In this document: one piece after another, positions 13,268 to 24,914 of the stretch | Layout of the letters: each line of letters starts with the position of its first letter | How positions within the stretch are numbered: the first letter of the stretch is position 1 | Assembly: GCA_032433765.1 (NCBI GenBank) | Contig: JAVIAB010000139.1 | Coordinates: forward strand, 42,092,130 to 42,156,129 | Direction: 5' to 3' | Length of the DNA: 64,000 nucleotides | Source of the DNA: Megaustenia siamemsis | Taxonomy: Eukaryota > Mollusca > Gastropoda > Stylommatophora > Ariophantidae | Notes under the pieces: generated by a model | What the model saw: the letters and a program-made list of their open reading frames with translations, nothing else | Told to the model about the DNA's origin: nothing | The model's database searches: none | Position numbers and translations under genes: made by a program

Positions 13268-13689
13268 AAATAAAAACATACTCATTGTAAATTAAAAAAA
13301 CATTTTTGATTATGTTTCTCATATTCTTCTTAGCATTCAACCATTAAGTGGGTGTTGATATATTGGAGATGGGGCTTAAAAACCAAGGTTTGAAAAAAGA
13401 GACTGATAGGCCTTTCTCTACCTCAGCAAAACCAAAGTCTGCTCTAGCAAGTCAAGGTGCTGAAGATGGAGACAACTAACCAAGAGGTGCACCACAGTAA
13501 TCAGAATGCCATGCATTCACACAAATGGCAAGTAAGTCTATAACTGCTAATCGATATGTCCCTCGCCCTGTGATAGACACTGCCATGCAGGTACAGTGCT
13601 GGGCCCTCAGCATCAAAAGGGCCCAACCACTATTACTGGATGTCCTTCTCAAATGCTCCATTTAGCCAGGAAGCATGAGAATAGAGCTG

Positions 13690-13978
13690 CTGGCTGAATA
13701 AAATTAAGACTATTTAAAATAATGCACTGGAATGCTGAAGGCATCAAGAACAAGGAGATGGGTACAGTAAAAAAGATAAATTTGGAAAATATTTAACATG
13801 AAGAACATGTAAGCACATGCTGTTTGCAGGAAACTAATCTAAACAAAGATATAGCCTTGAAAATTAGGGGCTACCAGTGTTACCGATCTGACAGAAAAGA
13901 CAGGCGAAAGGGGCAGAATATTGACACTTTTAGAGCATAACATCAGTGCATGTCAGGCTGAAGTGAATATAGAAGGGG
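13690..13978 (+). mobile_element. LINE-G endonuclease start, decayed
   Basis: Reads LFKIMHWNAEGIKNKE..., then CCLQETNLN, the opening motifs (N and E) of the apurinic-type endonuclease of I/Jockey LINEs, with stops downstream. It continues after the SINE composite at 14728. The upstream 13340-13690 may be the end of ORF1 but is not readable with confidence. Confidence 0.65.
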
Positions 13979-13991
13979 CTGAATATCAGAA

Positions 13992-14713
13992 CTTGTCTTA
14001 ACAGGAAAAAAATACAGATACACTATGTATTTCCGAGGTGTGATTGCAGCCTTATGCTATAGTCATGAGAACACCTGCGCAAAAAGACATTGCTCACGAT
14101 AGCTAATTTTTTAGTTAGCTGAGTGGCAGTGTTCCCTAGCGTTTGGCTTTTCGTGGCAAGGCGCTGTGCCACTGAGTATGGGTTCAATCCTGCTTTGGTC
14201 GATATTTTTTTCTGTTGTTGATTATTTGTCATTTTTTCCGAGTGCTGTAAACATACCTCTTCCTCTGAATTGATTCGCTGATTATCGCCTCGGAAGTTTC
14301 CCAATATAATAATATTCATTTATTATTATTTGTCTCCAGTCTAAACTACTGGAAACTACTATTCATGCTGTTTCATCCTAAATGTTTGTCTGCAACGCAA
14401 GTATTCAGCCCTACCCTATCCGGGAGATACTTGTCTTAACAGGAAAAAATACAGATACACTATGTATTTCCGAGCTGTGATGACAGCCTTATGCTATAGT
14501 CATGAGAACACCTGCATGAAAAGACATTGCTCACAATAGCTAATTTTTTAGTTAGCTGAGTGGCAGTGTTCCCTAGCATTTGGCTTTTCGTGGCAAGGCA
14601 CTGTGCCACTGAGTACGGGTTCGATCCTGCTTTGGTCCATATTTTTTTCTGTTGTTGATTATTTGTCATTTTTTCAGAGTGCTGTAAACATACCTCTTCC
14701 TATGAATTGATTC
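13992..14713 (+). mobile_element. Tandem SINE S2 composite
   Basis: Two head-to-tail units (13993-14428 and 14429-14713), each beginning cttgtcttaacaggaaaa and each holding a tRNA-like SINE: A box TAGCTGAGTGG (14116-14126) and B box ggttcaatcc (14181-14190) in unit 1. The first unit also has the ataataatattcatttatta tail. The whole block is bracketed by a 14-bp TSD, gctgaatatcagaa, at 13978-13991 and 14714-14727, inside LINE-G. Confidence 0.85.
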
Positions 14714-14727
14714 GCTGAATATCAGAA

Positions 14728-16050
14728 GCTGCACTCCAGACAGAAAATAATACAAACTTTCATTTACTCAACTATTACTGTCTGACCAACTGCCCACTGG
14801 CACTAGGCACAATTCCATTAAATTGTATGTGGAGACCTCAACAACCATTCATAGAACTGGAGCTATGAACATATGGACAAGAGAAGTGAAGAGCTTAAAA
14901 ATTGGCAGGATGACAACAGACTTATACAACTAAAGCAGACAACAGATTCACTAACATTCTACTCTAGATCATGGCATACCACATCTACATCTGACCCTGC
15001 TTTCCAAAAACCAGACCTGGGGTGGAACATTACACATAATGTTGGGAAATAACTTGGAGACAATAACCACTGACTAGTCTTTATAGTGGTGCAAAATGAA
15101 GTTGTCAAGGACAGCAATACGCTTTGTAGATGGAATTACAAAAAGGCATTTTTTTTTAATGTATCAAATTGAAGATCTGAATACAGACAGAAACATCAAC
15201 AAAATAATCGATGAATCAGTGGACTAATACTGCAAAGTTGCATATGAAACAATATCTGGAGAGGCATGAAAACACTACAAGCCATACTGGAGTAGTGAAC
15301 TAGAGAAACTGCACAATAACATGGAAATATCTTGAAAGCAAGCAGAAACTAACCCTTGCCAAGAACACCATAACAACTATAAACATGCTATAGGCAAGAA
15401 TTCAAAAGCTAAACTACAAGCTAGATGGAGAAGCTGGAAAGAGAAAACAGAATCCTTGAACAAGACACCAGAAAAGTATGGACATTTGTAAAACAGCTTA
15501 ATGATGATATAGAAAGGAACAACAAAATTACACTGAAGAAAGATGGAGACTTCCTAACAGGTAAACAGGCTGCAAATCACTATGCAGACCCCTTTGCAAA
15601 AGACAGCTTTGAAATTAGAGAAACGACAAGTGATCCGCTTAAAACAACAAAATGCAAGACAAGAAGGAACCATACCAAGAAGTCATGGACACATCCATTT
15701 CACTAAGAAAGCTAGAGCATACAATATCCAAATTAACAATTTAAAAGTCACCAGGAAGTGAAGTGTCCAATAAAATGGTTAAGAACTTGGAAACTGCACT
15801 GAAGCAAAACTTCTGCAGATCTGACAAACCACAGGCAAAGCACCACAGGATAAGCAATCATGATATTATTACTAGAGCCAGGAAAGGATGTTCTTGACAT
15901 CTTGCTATAGGCTAAACAGCCTTAACTGCTGCACAAAAATTGTTTATGTAAAACAATGGAACATATAATCAATCTGACACTGCAGTGGTACACGGAAAGT
16001 GAACCCTTTCATGTGCCATAGCAAGCAGGCTTTTGGCAGTGTTACTCTAC
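14728..16050 (+). mobile_element. LINE-G, endonuclease end to RT start, decayed
   Basis: Continues LINE-G after the SINE composite: YCLTNCPLALGTIPLN, then the linker ARWRSWKEKTESLNKTPEKYG. Stops and frameshifts are frequent, so no protein is made. Confidence 0.7.
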
Positions 16051-16205
16051 CCTGTTATATTCTATTTTATCCATGGAACCAGTTTCATTGTAGTCAGGAT
16101 TTCCCCATATCTGCTCAAGCACTTATCACAGCAACCTGTGATTTCCAAAAATGCATAGGTAAACTCTTTGACAGGGTCACTCCATGCACGTCCTACTCGC
16201 AAGAA
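16050..16205 (-). mobile_element. Antisense LINE-G 3'-end fragment
   Basis: Matches 5740-5870 and the reverse complement of the 18700-18800 LINE-G end. It lies in reverse orientation within the plus-strand LINE-G, so it is a separate insertion or a rearranged end. Confidence 0.55.
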
Positions 16206-16770
16206 ATTGAGGACACACTCTAAGAAAAGAAACTGGTGCTAGCAGCATGGACAGATCTAAGGAAAACATTTGCAGGGTATGAGAGAAATAGCTCTTAAAT
16301 AAACTGATTCTATACAAATGTGTACATATGTATATCTGCATACAGAGTGCAATTAGATGGTCTCAAAAGAAAGTTGTACTGTGTCAGGGATCCCAGAGGG
16401 AGGGACACCTTTCCTAGGCAATATCAATCACCTAGCTATTGAACTACCACATGGCATCAAAGTGGCAATGTAAGCAGATAACCTGGTAATGAACTGTGGT
16501 GAACACAAGTATGCAACAGTGGCCTCCAATGAACTCATGGGCAAACAAATGGTGTATCAGCATAACATAGACAAATACAGTACTATGCTCTTCACCCTCT
16601 GGCCTATACAAAAAGCAGGACTCAAATACATAAATAATTAGCCTTTGAAAGAAGACAAACAACCTACGTATCCTAGAATTACATATGACAACAGACTGTC
16701 TTGGAAATAGCAAATAAATAAGACAAATCAAAAAAAGCCAGAAGGAAAACCAGCTGTTATTATGAGAAAA
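16206..16770 (+). mobile_element. LINE-G reverse transcriptase, decayed
   Basis: Reads LVLAAWTDLRKTF, the same RT palm segment as AAWIDLKKAF in the copy at 1262-1492, followed by the thumb and connection region. The YADD motif is damaged. The similarity stops near 16770, where antisense LINE-H begins. Confidence 0.7.
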
Positions 16771-16784
16771 CTGTGTGGAACTAC

Positions 16785-18185
16785 ATAAGGTCATCATCAG
16801 GCCACTTGTATTTTGCAGAATGTTGCATTTACCACAGCCCATCTGAAAGAATCTGTCTTTAGGTAGATCTCCCTCTTGTTCTGTTGTCATGTTCAGGGTC
16901 TCTTTGATATCTTAAAACCACCTTTTTCTTGGTCTTCCCCTGATGTGTTGTCCTGGAACCATCCTTCCATTTTTGTTCATTTGAGCCCACTGTGTCTTTT
17001 AATGTGGCCATAGTATTTTAATTTCCTCTGTAGAGTGATAATCATAAGTCAGTAGTTCTTTTTAATGTTTAAGTCTTTTATGTCTTCATTGCACTTGTTC
17101 ATTATCCAAGGTACCTTAAGGATCTTTCAGCACATTCTGTTTTAAATGAATCAGTTTTCTTCCTTGCTGTTTGCAAGATTGTATATGACTCACAACCATT
17201 TCTTGCAATCAGAAAGATACCGGCCCTTTGAAATTTTAATTTTACTGTCTTGATGATATTGTGCCACATGTTCTTCATTGCGTTTGATTTTTGTGTTGCT
17301 ATTGCTAGTCTGCTTTTGATCTCTTCCTAGCAACCTCCATTATTAGTTACTACAGGTCTCAGATATTCATAGTTTGTTACAATTTAAAGTTCTTCACTGT
17401 TGATGATGATTTTGGGTTGGCTTTTTGTTTTGTCAATGGAAATTATTTTATTTTCTGTATATTCAGATATCCCATGTGTTACCGGCGCCTCATTATGTAG
17501 GAAGTAAAGAATAGTGACACTGTGACCTTCCAGGCATGTCGTAAGAGGTGACTAAGGAGATTGATTGATGGCTTGACAAGCTGTCATTGTAAAAAGCATT
17601 GTTATGGAAACAGAACCATAGATTTTAGAAGCAGTGATCTCTGCAATATGTGCCATTTTGGCACGCAAGGTTTCTGTTTTTGAGATTGTAGTTCTGCCCT
17701 ATGTGCCATTTTCGGCTCGAAAGGACAATAGATAGATAGATATTCAGATAGAGGTTTTGCTCTTCACTGTATTTTTTACACAGTATATTAAATCATTTAA
17801 TCATGTGCAATGTTGACAAGAGGACTGTGTCATTAGTGTATCTGAGTTCTGGAATTATGTTGTTATTTATTATGAAAGGGTTGAACTTCACAAATCTGTC
17901 ATCGTTTTTGACATTTCTTCTGATGTTGAACAAGGAGAGAGGATGCAACTCTGCCCCACCCTTTTTGTACTTTGCACCAGTTTGATATTTCAACTTATTA
18001 TTTTGATAGCTGATTGCTGTTCATGATATTGTAATTCAATAAGTTGTATTTGGTGTGTTAGAAAGTTCATATATTTCATGATGTTCCAAAGTTTCAGAAA
18101 TTGTACACAGTTAAAGGACTTGCTGTAATTTATGAAGCATATATGTAGTTCTATATTGTATTCCCTACACTTCTGCTGAACAGTA
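16785..18185 (-). mobile_element. LINE-H (RTE-like), 5'-truncated, decayed
   Basis: Minus-strand reading gives FINYSKSFN (RT), LHPLSLFNIRRNV, LRYTNDTVLLS (YADD mutated to YTND), EYLRPVVTN and a C-terminal region ending in a gatgatgac tail at about 16791. Interrupted by SINE S1. It sits inside plus-strand LINE-G sequence, so it inserted into an older LINE. Confidence 0.7.
17470..17739 (+). mobile_element. SINE S1
   Basis: 270-bp element with a perfect 11-bp TSD, atattcagata, at 17459-17469 and 17740-17750, nested in LINE-H. It contains gtcgtaagaggtgactaagg and ends with cggctcgaaaggacaata plus (gata)n, almost the same as the LINE-A 3' end. No clear A/B boxes. Confidence 0.9.
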
Positions 18186-18835
18186 ATCTTGGCCCACAGC
18201 CTTTAGTGTTACCGATAGATGCAAGATCAGCAATCCATGCACTACAATTCAGAAAATTATCACATCTAGGGACCTTATTGACTGAACTCTGCAAGCATCA
18301 CAAGTCCACCCTGCTGTGGATCCCATCTCACTGTGAAATGTCAGGAAACAAGGCAGCTGACCAGCAGGCAAAGCAACACATAGCAGGCAAACAACCAGAT
18401 GCATCAGATACATACCATACGAAGAAACAGATAATCAAATCAATTAGAAGACTGAAAGCTCCAAATCAAGTTGCCTACCATAAAATTAATAAATGAAAAC
18501 AAGTTATAACTATGTGCCTCAGAACAGGACACAATTGATTTCATAGTCACATGTACACAAAATTCAAGATTGGCACTTCAGTTACATGTACTTGTGGACA
18601 GATAGCCCAGACTGCTGAACACATAATTCAAAACTGTATTGAATATAGTACACTGAGGAAAACTGAGTGCTCAGTGGGAAAAGCAGATGTATCTATAATC
18701 AACACCTTACAAGAATAATCAGTCTGCACACACTTTGAGAAATGCTGAGTGGTGGAGCGGATTAGGGATGCCCCGGCTGCAATGAAACTGATTTCATGGA
18801 TAGAATAGGATAGCTCTCCCTCATTCTGCATTCAA
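18186..18835 (+). mobile_element. LINE-G 3' end with RNase H
   Basis: Begins in RNase H (IDARSAIHALQFRKL) and continues with LLWIPSHCEMSGNKAADQQA, the catalytic-domain end with a conserved H and D. A downstream cysteine/histidine cluster (CTCGQIAQTAEHIIQNC) follows. It ends with the 3' block ggctgcaatgaaactgattt that recurs at 5740 and 16050. Confidence 0.8.
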
Positions 18836-18884
18836 GTATGATCTAATAATGTCCAGCAACAAATGTTCAATCTATTGTAATATA

Positions 18885-18989
18885 CAAATCTGAAACATTT
18901 AAGTATGAAGAATGCAAATCTGAAATATTTGAGTATGAAAAGTACAAGTTTGAAATTATTTGAGTATGAAAAATACAAATCTGAAATAC
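18885..18989. repeat. 30-bp tandem repeat, about 3.5 copies
   Basis: Units start at 18885, 18915, 18945 and 18976 with consensus caaatctgaaatatttgagt plus atgaaaaata. The units differ by several bases. Confidence 0.85.
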
Positions 18990-19069
18990 ATCTATTGAAT
19001 ATTCACTGATAAAGTCATTTTTTAATGACAATGTTAATGACAATTAAGATTATAATGACAGTGACTCAC

Positions 19070-19191
19070 TTTTGTTAACTCCTCCCATTGCTGTGTTAAT
19101 TTTTCCTTTTCAGTGAGTTCTATTGCTGTGTTAAGGGAAGATTGCAATTCTGATCCAATTATTGATGATGAAGTTGCAGTATTCCTGCTTT
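19070..19191 (-). CDS. DNAI4: DNAI4 exon 12
   Basis: 122-nt exon, acceptor attcctcag|AA and donor ACAAAA|gtgagt. It encodes a Ser/Thr-rich stretch followed by ELTEKEKLTQQWEELTK, probably a helix. Entry phase 1, exit phase 0. Confidence 0.82.
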
Positions 19192-20449
19192 CTGAGGAAT
19201 GTATTTTGTACTGGTTTCAATAATTGAAATAAGTTTACCAATCTTTATGACAGAGCTTATTAAATAATTATTTTAATATTCATTTTAAAATATTTTTATT
19301 TTGAATAACAAGAATAAAAAAAGATTACTATTTTATAAACAAATTATACAACTCCATAAAATCAATACTAATTATAAATGAAAAAGCTCCAAAAATCATT
19401 TATCTTTCTTCCAAGACTTTTAATATTAACCCACAAAATGCCCTTATAAACATAAAGAAAGTGGTGAATAAGAAAGATGCCAGAAATAAATTAAGTGTGT
19501 ATAATCCACAAAATATATAAACAAACTGAAAGTTCACCATTTGAGATCTTCAGAAAGAAGTATACTATTATTATAGCAATTCATTTATGATAACCAATAA
19601 TTAAATTCATCACTTATGTGCTAATCCTTGTATCTATTACATAATATATAAGTCTAAATATATGAAGATGAGTAAAAATGTAAAAGTAATACAAAACTAA
19701 AACATTGCACCATTGAACTGTAAATTAGCAGTATCCTACAGGAGGCAGCACAATGCCTACAAGGGTGTGTTTGCATGTGTGTGTTGTAGTATCGTGCCTA
19801 AACATTTGATAGATTAAACCTGAGTACTACTTATACAACGAACCCTAAATATTGTCTTGGAATAAACAATAGACTAAACGTTTTCTCTCATGTGGTCCAC
19901 ACTGTATTCATGGGTGCCACATTAACAAACAAATTGTTTGATGTTGATATGCGTTTGTTGACTGCACTGCAAACAATTAGAATAACAACAGAGAATGACA
20001 AGTAAGCAGATAATCTCTCGGTGGTGAGATAAAATGAAATAATGGGTCAGCAAGGAAATTGTTTACCACATATCAGGTGTTAGGCTATTTAAGGTATAAG
20101 TTGTTAGCTTTTGGGCATTCAGACAAAGAATTGGGGGTCAGTCATTAATTTGAGGATTCAGACTTAGAGAGACTTGGACATGCAGAAGAACATTCAGAGT
20201 GGATTAATAGGAATAGTCCTTTAAAAAGAAGAGGGCTGATCCAAAGAGAAGTATCAGTGAAAAGATCATTCAGACAGATTTGTTTCAAGCAAAGATACTT
20301 AGTTATAGATAGATATTTTGGGTCTTCATGCAGATCAGTGCTTATTAGGGGGATCAAAGCTCAGAATATACAGATTTCACAGATGTAATTGATACAATAT
20401 ATGCACAGCAATCATATTTTTATCTTGTATGTGATTTTATGCTTAGTAA
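19192..20449. other. Intron, nothing recognised
   Basis: AT-rich DNA between DNAI4 exon 12 and SINE S1. No exon or TE domain seen. Confidence 0.4.
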
Positions 20450-20459
20450 AAGAAGCTAT

Positions 20460-20762
20460 TCCTGTGTGTTACCAGGGCCTCATTATGAGTAAAGAATAGT
20501 GACACTGTGACCTTCCAAGCATGTTGTAAAAGGGAACTAAGGAAGCTGATCGATGGCTTGACAAGCTGTCATTATAAAAAGTATTGTTATGGAAACAGAG
20601 CCATAGATTTTAGCAGCATTTATCTCTGCAATATGTGCCATTTTGGCACGCAAGGTTTCTGTTTTTGAGATTGTGAATCTGCCCTATGTGCCATCTTCGG
20701 CTCGAAAGGACAATAGATAGATAGATGGATGGATGGACAGACAGACAGACAGACAGATAGAT
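20460..20762 (+). mobile_element. SINE S1
   Basis: Second near-complete copy of S1. It has the same body and the same LINE-A-like 3' end, and a compound tail of gata, gatg and gaca repeats. The TSD is aagaagctat/aagaagttat (20450-20459 and 20763-20772, one mismatch). Confidence 0.88.
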
Positions 20763-20772
20763 AAGAAGTTAT

Positions 20773-21530
20773 GTAGATTTAATTACAGAACCTGAAGAAT
20801 GTCATAACACTAGCAATAGCCTAGACACACATACTGAATTTTCACTAATGATATAATTTGATAGATGTTTAGATGATCAGGGCCAAAATTATATGTAATG
20901 AATGACTTTTATATGCAATCAGAATATTTATCCAGATGACTTATGAAGTGTAACTAGTAAACAATGTAAATAAACTTTTATATGACGATGTCTTTGAGTC
21001 ATTCTTTGAAGCATGGAATACAAGTATTGTTCAGAACATTTGGAGTTACACATTCTCTGTTGTGCTGTGTATAATTATAAACACTGTATTCCTCACAGCT
21101 ACATGTGTATTTGGTGGGGAAGGGGGACAGATGAATCTATGGGGTAGAAGAAAAACTATTAGACCACTTTTCTAAACTGTCAAATGATGATTTACACAGA
21201 AATAGTGACAGTAAACTTTCAGTTTGAAGATAACAATACATTCAACTGAATGAAATGAAGGACAATGGTTATAATTTAAATATTTTGTCTGCAGTTTTTT
21301 GCCAACTTTCTCAATTTTTTTTAAATTTCTGCCTCTGATTTTCGCTGATTGCCAAAGTGTGTTCTAACTGCAGAAAACTTGACAATGTGAATAAACAAAT
21401 GATCCTGCAGTTTTATATAAACAAGAATTAAATCAATATTCTAATTTAAGGGAATTAAATTTCTCGAAACATCAAGAGCAGACTGAGTAAGATCTTCATC
21501 AGTTTTGGTTTACTGATCCAGGTGTAAGCA
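20773..21530. other. Intron, nothing recognised
   Basis: No exon, SINE head or TE coding region recognised. Confidence 0.4.
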
Positions 21531-21543
21531 ATCAGCTATGAGT

Positions 21544-21936
21544 GGAGGCGAAGGCGCGCCCCACCCAGCACCAGAGCTGGAAGTCGTCAGTGACTCATAA
21601 CTGATGGCTTGCGCCAGGATCGGTGAACCAGAACCATCCAGACCCTGCTACACCTCTTCGTGGTGCCTCTAGAAACAGACTAACCTGTCTAGTCTGGCCA
21701 AGCGAGCAGGGATCGAAGTGGGAAGACGAACCCGGTACACAAAAAAGCGTCGGCTGAAATCGGATGTGTTGGGCCGAAAGGCGCAGATATCACAGTGTTA
21801 CACTGCAAACTTCAACACAACGTAACTACGTCCACTTAACGTCCTTTTAAGGGCGGATGACGAGGAGGAAGTCTACGGTTCGTATCCGTTAGAATACCTC
21901 AAATCATCGGACGAACGCATCATCATCATCATCATC
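21544..21936 (+). mobile_element. Repeat S4 with (CAT)n tail
   Basis: 393-bp GC- and CpG-rich non-coding insertion ending in about eight cat units, with a perfect 13-bp TSD, atcagctatgagt, at 21531-21543 and 21937-21949. There is an A-box-like tggccaagcgagcagg and a B-box-like ggttcgtatcc near the 3' end, but no clear 5' tRNA head. A decayed copy lies at 38797-39160. It behaves like a young LINE-mobilised non-autonomous retroposon. Confidence 0.85.
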
Positions 21937-21949
21937 ATCAGCTATGAGT

Positions 21950-22579
21950 CAATGACCATTTTTAGCTTGTGTAGCTTCCAATGTCTTGACTCAAAAAAAA
22001 TTGTTTAATTACCACAATATTAAGATATGGAACACCAGAACATATAAAAATATATTGTGAACACAACATGCAAAAAGTCCTTTTTAAAAAAATGGACCTT
22101 ATGCACCCGATAGTAAACTGCTAAATAAATAAAACTGCAAACCAACACAACTAGATATTAAAAGAATTAATGTAATGGGCATAAAATCAAATTATTATAA
22201 AATTTATATCTGTAAATACTTCAAAAATTATTAATTTTAGAGCATTTGTTGATATTATAATTTAAATATTCTCTGCATCATTTTCATTTATATTTTTTTA
22301 GCACTTCAACTTTGTGTCTGCATATGTAAATTTCTTTCTTTAAAACTTATTGCTGCTCAGTAATGGGTTTTATCAAATTATTAATGGAAGATTTGTTGCT
22401 TTAATCATGAGAGAAACAGTTAAATAGTCATATTTGTATAAATTCTTTCATTCCTATAATATTTTTCTTCTTTATGACTACTCTTTATTTTTCATTAAGA
22501 AAGCGTGATTGTATATTTTTTCAAATTCATAGATACATGTCATCTTTCTCATGAATCTTCCTTTTCTTTTTAATCTCAC
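21950..22579. other. Intron, nothing recognised
   Basis: AT-rich intron leading to DNAI4 exon 11. Confidence 0.4.
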
Positions 22580-22627
22580 CTGGCATTCTACTACTTTTCC
22601 GCATTTTGCTAACAGTGCCCGATGGTG
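22580..22627 (-). CDS. DNAI4: DNAI4 exon 11
   Basis: 48-nt exon with acceptor aatttatag|CA and donor ATGCCAG|gtgaga. It reads (A)PSGTVSKMRKSSRMP, a basic linker. Supported by splice borders and by exact phase agreement with exons 10 and 12; too short for homology. Confidence 0.7.
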
Positions 22628-22984
22628 CTATAAATTAAAATTAAATAATAAAAACCTTATTTTAAAGAATTAGACTCAGGTCATGTGTGTACAAATGTGC
22701 ACATGTTCATACATGAAAAAGAGTAACAAAAAGATGGATGTGTTGGTACGTAAGTATCAGTGCAATTAATTAGTGTATATTAACAATCTTTCAAATTCCT
22801 ATAGATTTGTGGACAGTACCTAAGAAAAGAAGGTATCAAATGCATTACAGCTTTTTTTGGGGTGAAGTTGAGTCTCCCTGTTCAAGCATATCTTTTGGGG
22901 TTAGGGGAGCACAGCTCAGTGCTCTCTCTCTGAATGTCTTTCTTTTTAAGAATATCCATATTCTCCACTTATATATGTATATAT

Positions 22985-23245
22985 CAAACCTGTACTCCTT
23001 GGCACAGCGCCTTGCCACGAAAAGCCAAACGCTTGGGAGCACTGTCAACTAGACTAACTCCTTGTGCCAAGGAGTGCGGGTTCGATTCTGTTTCGAACCA
23101 TATAATGTTCTTTGTTTTTTTTCTGTTGATTATTTGTCATTTTTTTTTAGTGCTGCAAACATACCTCTTCATCTGAATTGATTCGCTGATTATCGCCTCG
23201 TAAGTTTCCCTCTATAATAATATTCATTTATTATTATCCGTCTCC
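22985..23245 (+). mobile_element. SINE S2 with inverted 5' head
   Basis: 23058-23245 is S2 in plus orientation (gtgcgggttcgattctg B box, tail ataataatattcatttatta). The preceding 22990-23050 is the S2 head in reverse orientation (ttgccacgaaaagccaaacg). The two parts overlap as an inverted repeat, actccttggcac/gtgccaaggagt. A 5' inversion of the twin-priming kind. Confidence 0.8.
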
Positions 23246-24119
23246 TATTCCAACTTTCCTCTTCTCATCATGTGCTCTAAAAATGTTGATTGTTTCTTTC
23301 TGATGTTTTTTAGGAGCTCCCTTTTTATGTTGGCCTCTTTGAGAATTTCTATTTTGATCTTTTAAACTATTCAACATTCTTCTGAAAAATCGCATCTCTG
23401 AGGCTTCTGATTCTGATTACCATTATCTTTTTCTCCAGTGACTCATACATGCTAAAAATATATCAACAATAGGTAGATATAACTTGAGTATTATCATGCT
23501 TTGTTTTCCTCTTGCATTATTTCATTATTCCAATTGGTACAGATCGTCACAGTTTAATTAATTCCTGAAATTTTATAGATGAATTTTTTTTTTAAATTAA
23601 CTGATATTGTACATCATTAACCCTATTAAGTGAACAGGTAGCTAAAACAATAATTCATTGTGCTCCAAATCAAGTTTGCTCTATGGGGAGTAAAATAAAA
23701 GTTCAGACCCAAACACCTTGTGGCAATTGCTGAGTACAAGCAGCCTTTATTCTCCGGTCCTATATGTCCTCCAGATAGACTCCAGTAATGGGATAATGTC
23801 ATAAAGATATTTTTTTCAGCTTTCTCATGCAGATAATCATCTAGGCTCTGGTTGCTTTTAGCTGATTTCTAATGATTTTCATTTATTTTCATACTTTATA
23901 CACTCCATTCAAGGGTATTTTGTTTTATCTGGGTATGACCAACAAGGTTCCAGGGTTGCTTGAAAACAGGGTGCTAGACATTTATCTTTCAAGTAAGGGC
24001 AGCCTGGTTTGATACAGACAATATCATCCAAAAATGTGCAGTTGATCATTTCATCACCAACACTATATTCCCCATGCACCTAGCAAGACAAGGAGGGGAT
24101 CTTTACAATTTTTAATGAG
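23246..24119. other. Intron, possible old LINE remnant
   Basis: 23260-23470 vaguely resembles reverse-strand RTE C-terminal DNA (tcatgtgctctaaaaatg) but cannot be read. Nothing else seen. Confidence 0.3.
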
Positions 24120-24800
24120 TAAAAGCAATGATCATAAACAAAGAAAATATTCAAAAACCTCAAGTGGATATCAAAATTGAAGGCATAGATCTGGAGACAG
24201 TTCAGAGCTATAACTACCTTGGACATACTATAACCAGCAATGGAAAATGTACAACTGAAATAAACAAAAGAATAGGAATGGCAAAAAGTAATTTTAATGT
24301 CATGAAAAATATACTAACATCAAAACCAATAACACCAGGACTAAAACTAAGAATAGCAAAATGTTATATCTTCTCAGCATTCCTATATGGTGCAGAAACA
24401 TGGACATTAGACAAGAAAACAGAACAGAGAATGAAAGCCTTTGAAATGTGGATATATAGAAGAATAGGTATATTTGGATGGAAAGAAAAGAAAACAAATG
24501 ATGAAGTCTTAAAACAACTAAAAATGAAACGAGAACTGCTAAACACAATTCAAACAAGACAAATGTGATTTTAGGGCCATGTTAAAAGACACAATAGCCT
24601 ACTAAAAGTAATCTTGGAGGAGAAAATACAAAGAGGCAGAGGCAGACCAAGGCTACCATGGACCAGTAACATCAAAACAGGAACAAATCAGCCTATGACA
24701 ACCTGCACCATCAAAGCAAGAGAAAGAGCAGAAAGGCACTCCATGGTAGCAAATCTTCATTGCGGAGATGGCACTGGATGACGATGATGAAAAGCAATGA
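24120..24800 (+). mobile_element. RTE-like LINE fragment (LINE-F relative)
   Basis: 24128-24568 encodes 146 residues of RT thumb and C-terminal region: VQSYNYLGHTITSNGKCTTE, then SAFLYGAETWTLDKKTEQRM. After a frameshift it continues GHVKRHNSLL, RGRGRPRLPW and NLHCGDGTG, with a gatgacgatgatg tail. 5'-truncated pseudocopy. Confidence 0.8.
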
Positions 24801-24914
24801 TGAGGATAGTACATTCTACTGATACATTTATTAAACACAGTAGACATGTGAGAAAGTGAAGAAATACATTACATTATAATCCTTCTTCCTAACTATTTTT
24901 GACAATCATCATCA

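Noticed and set aside
22807..23176. Small ORFs over the S2 element
   Set aside because: They span the SINE and its inverted head; no independent coding evidence.
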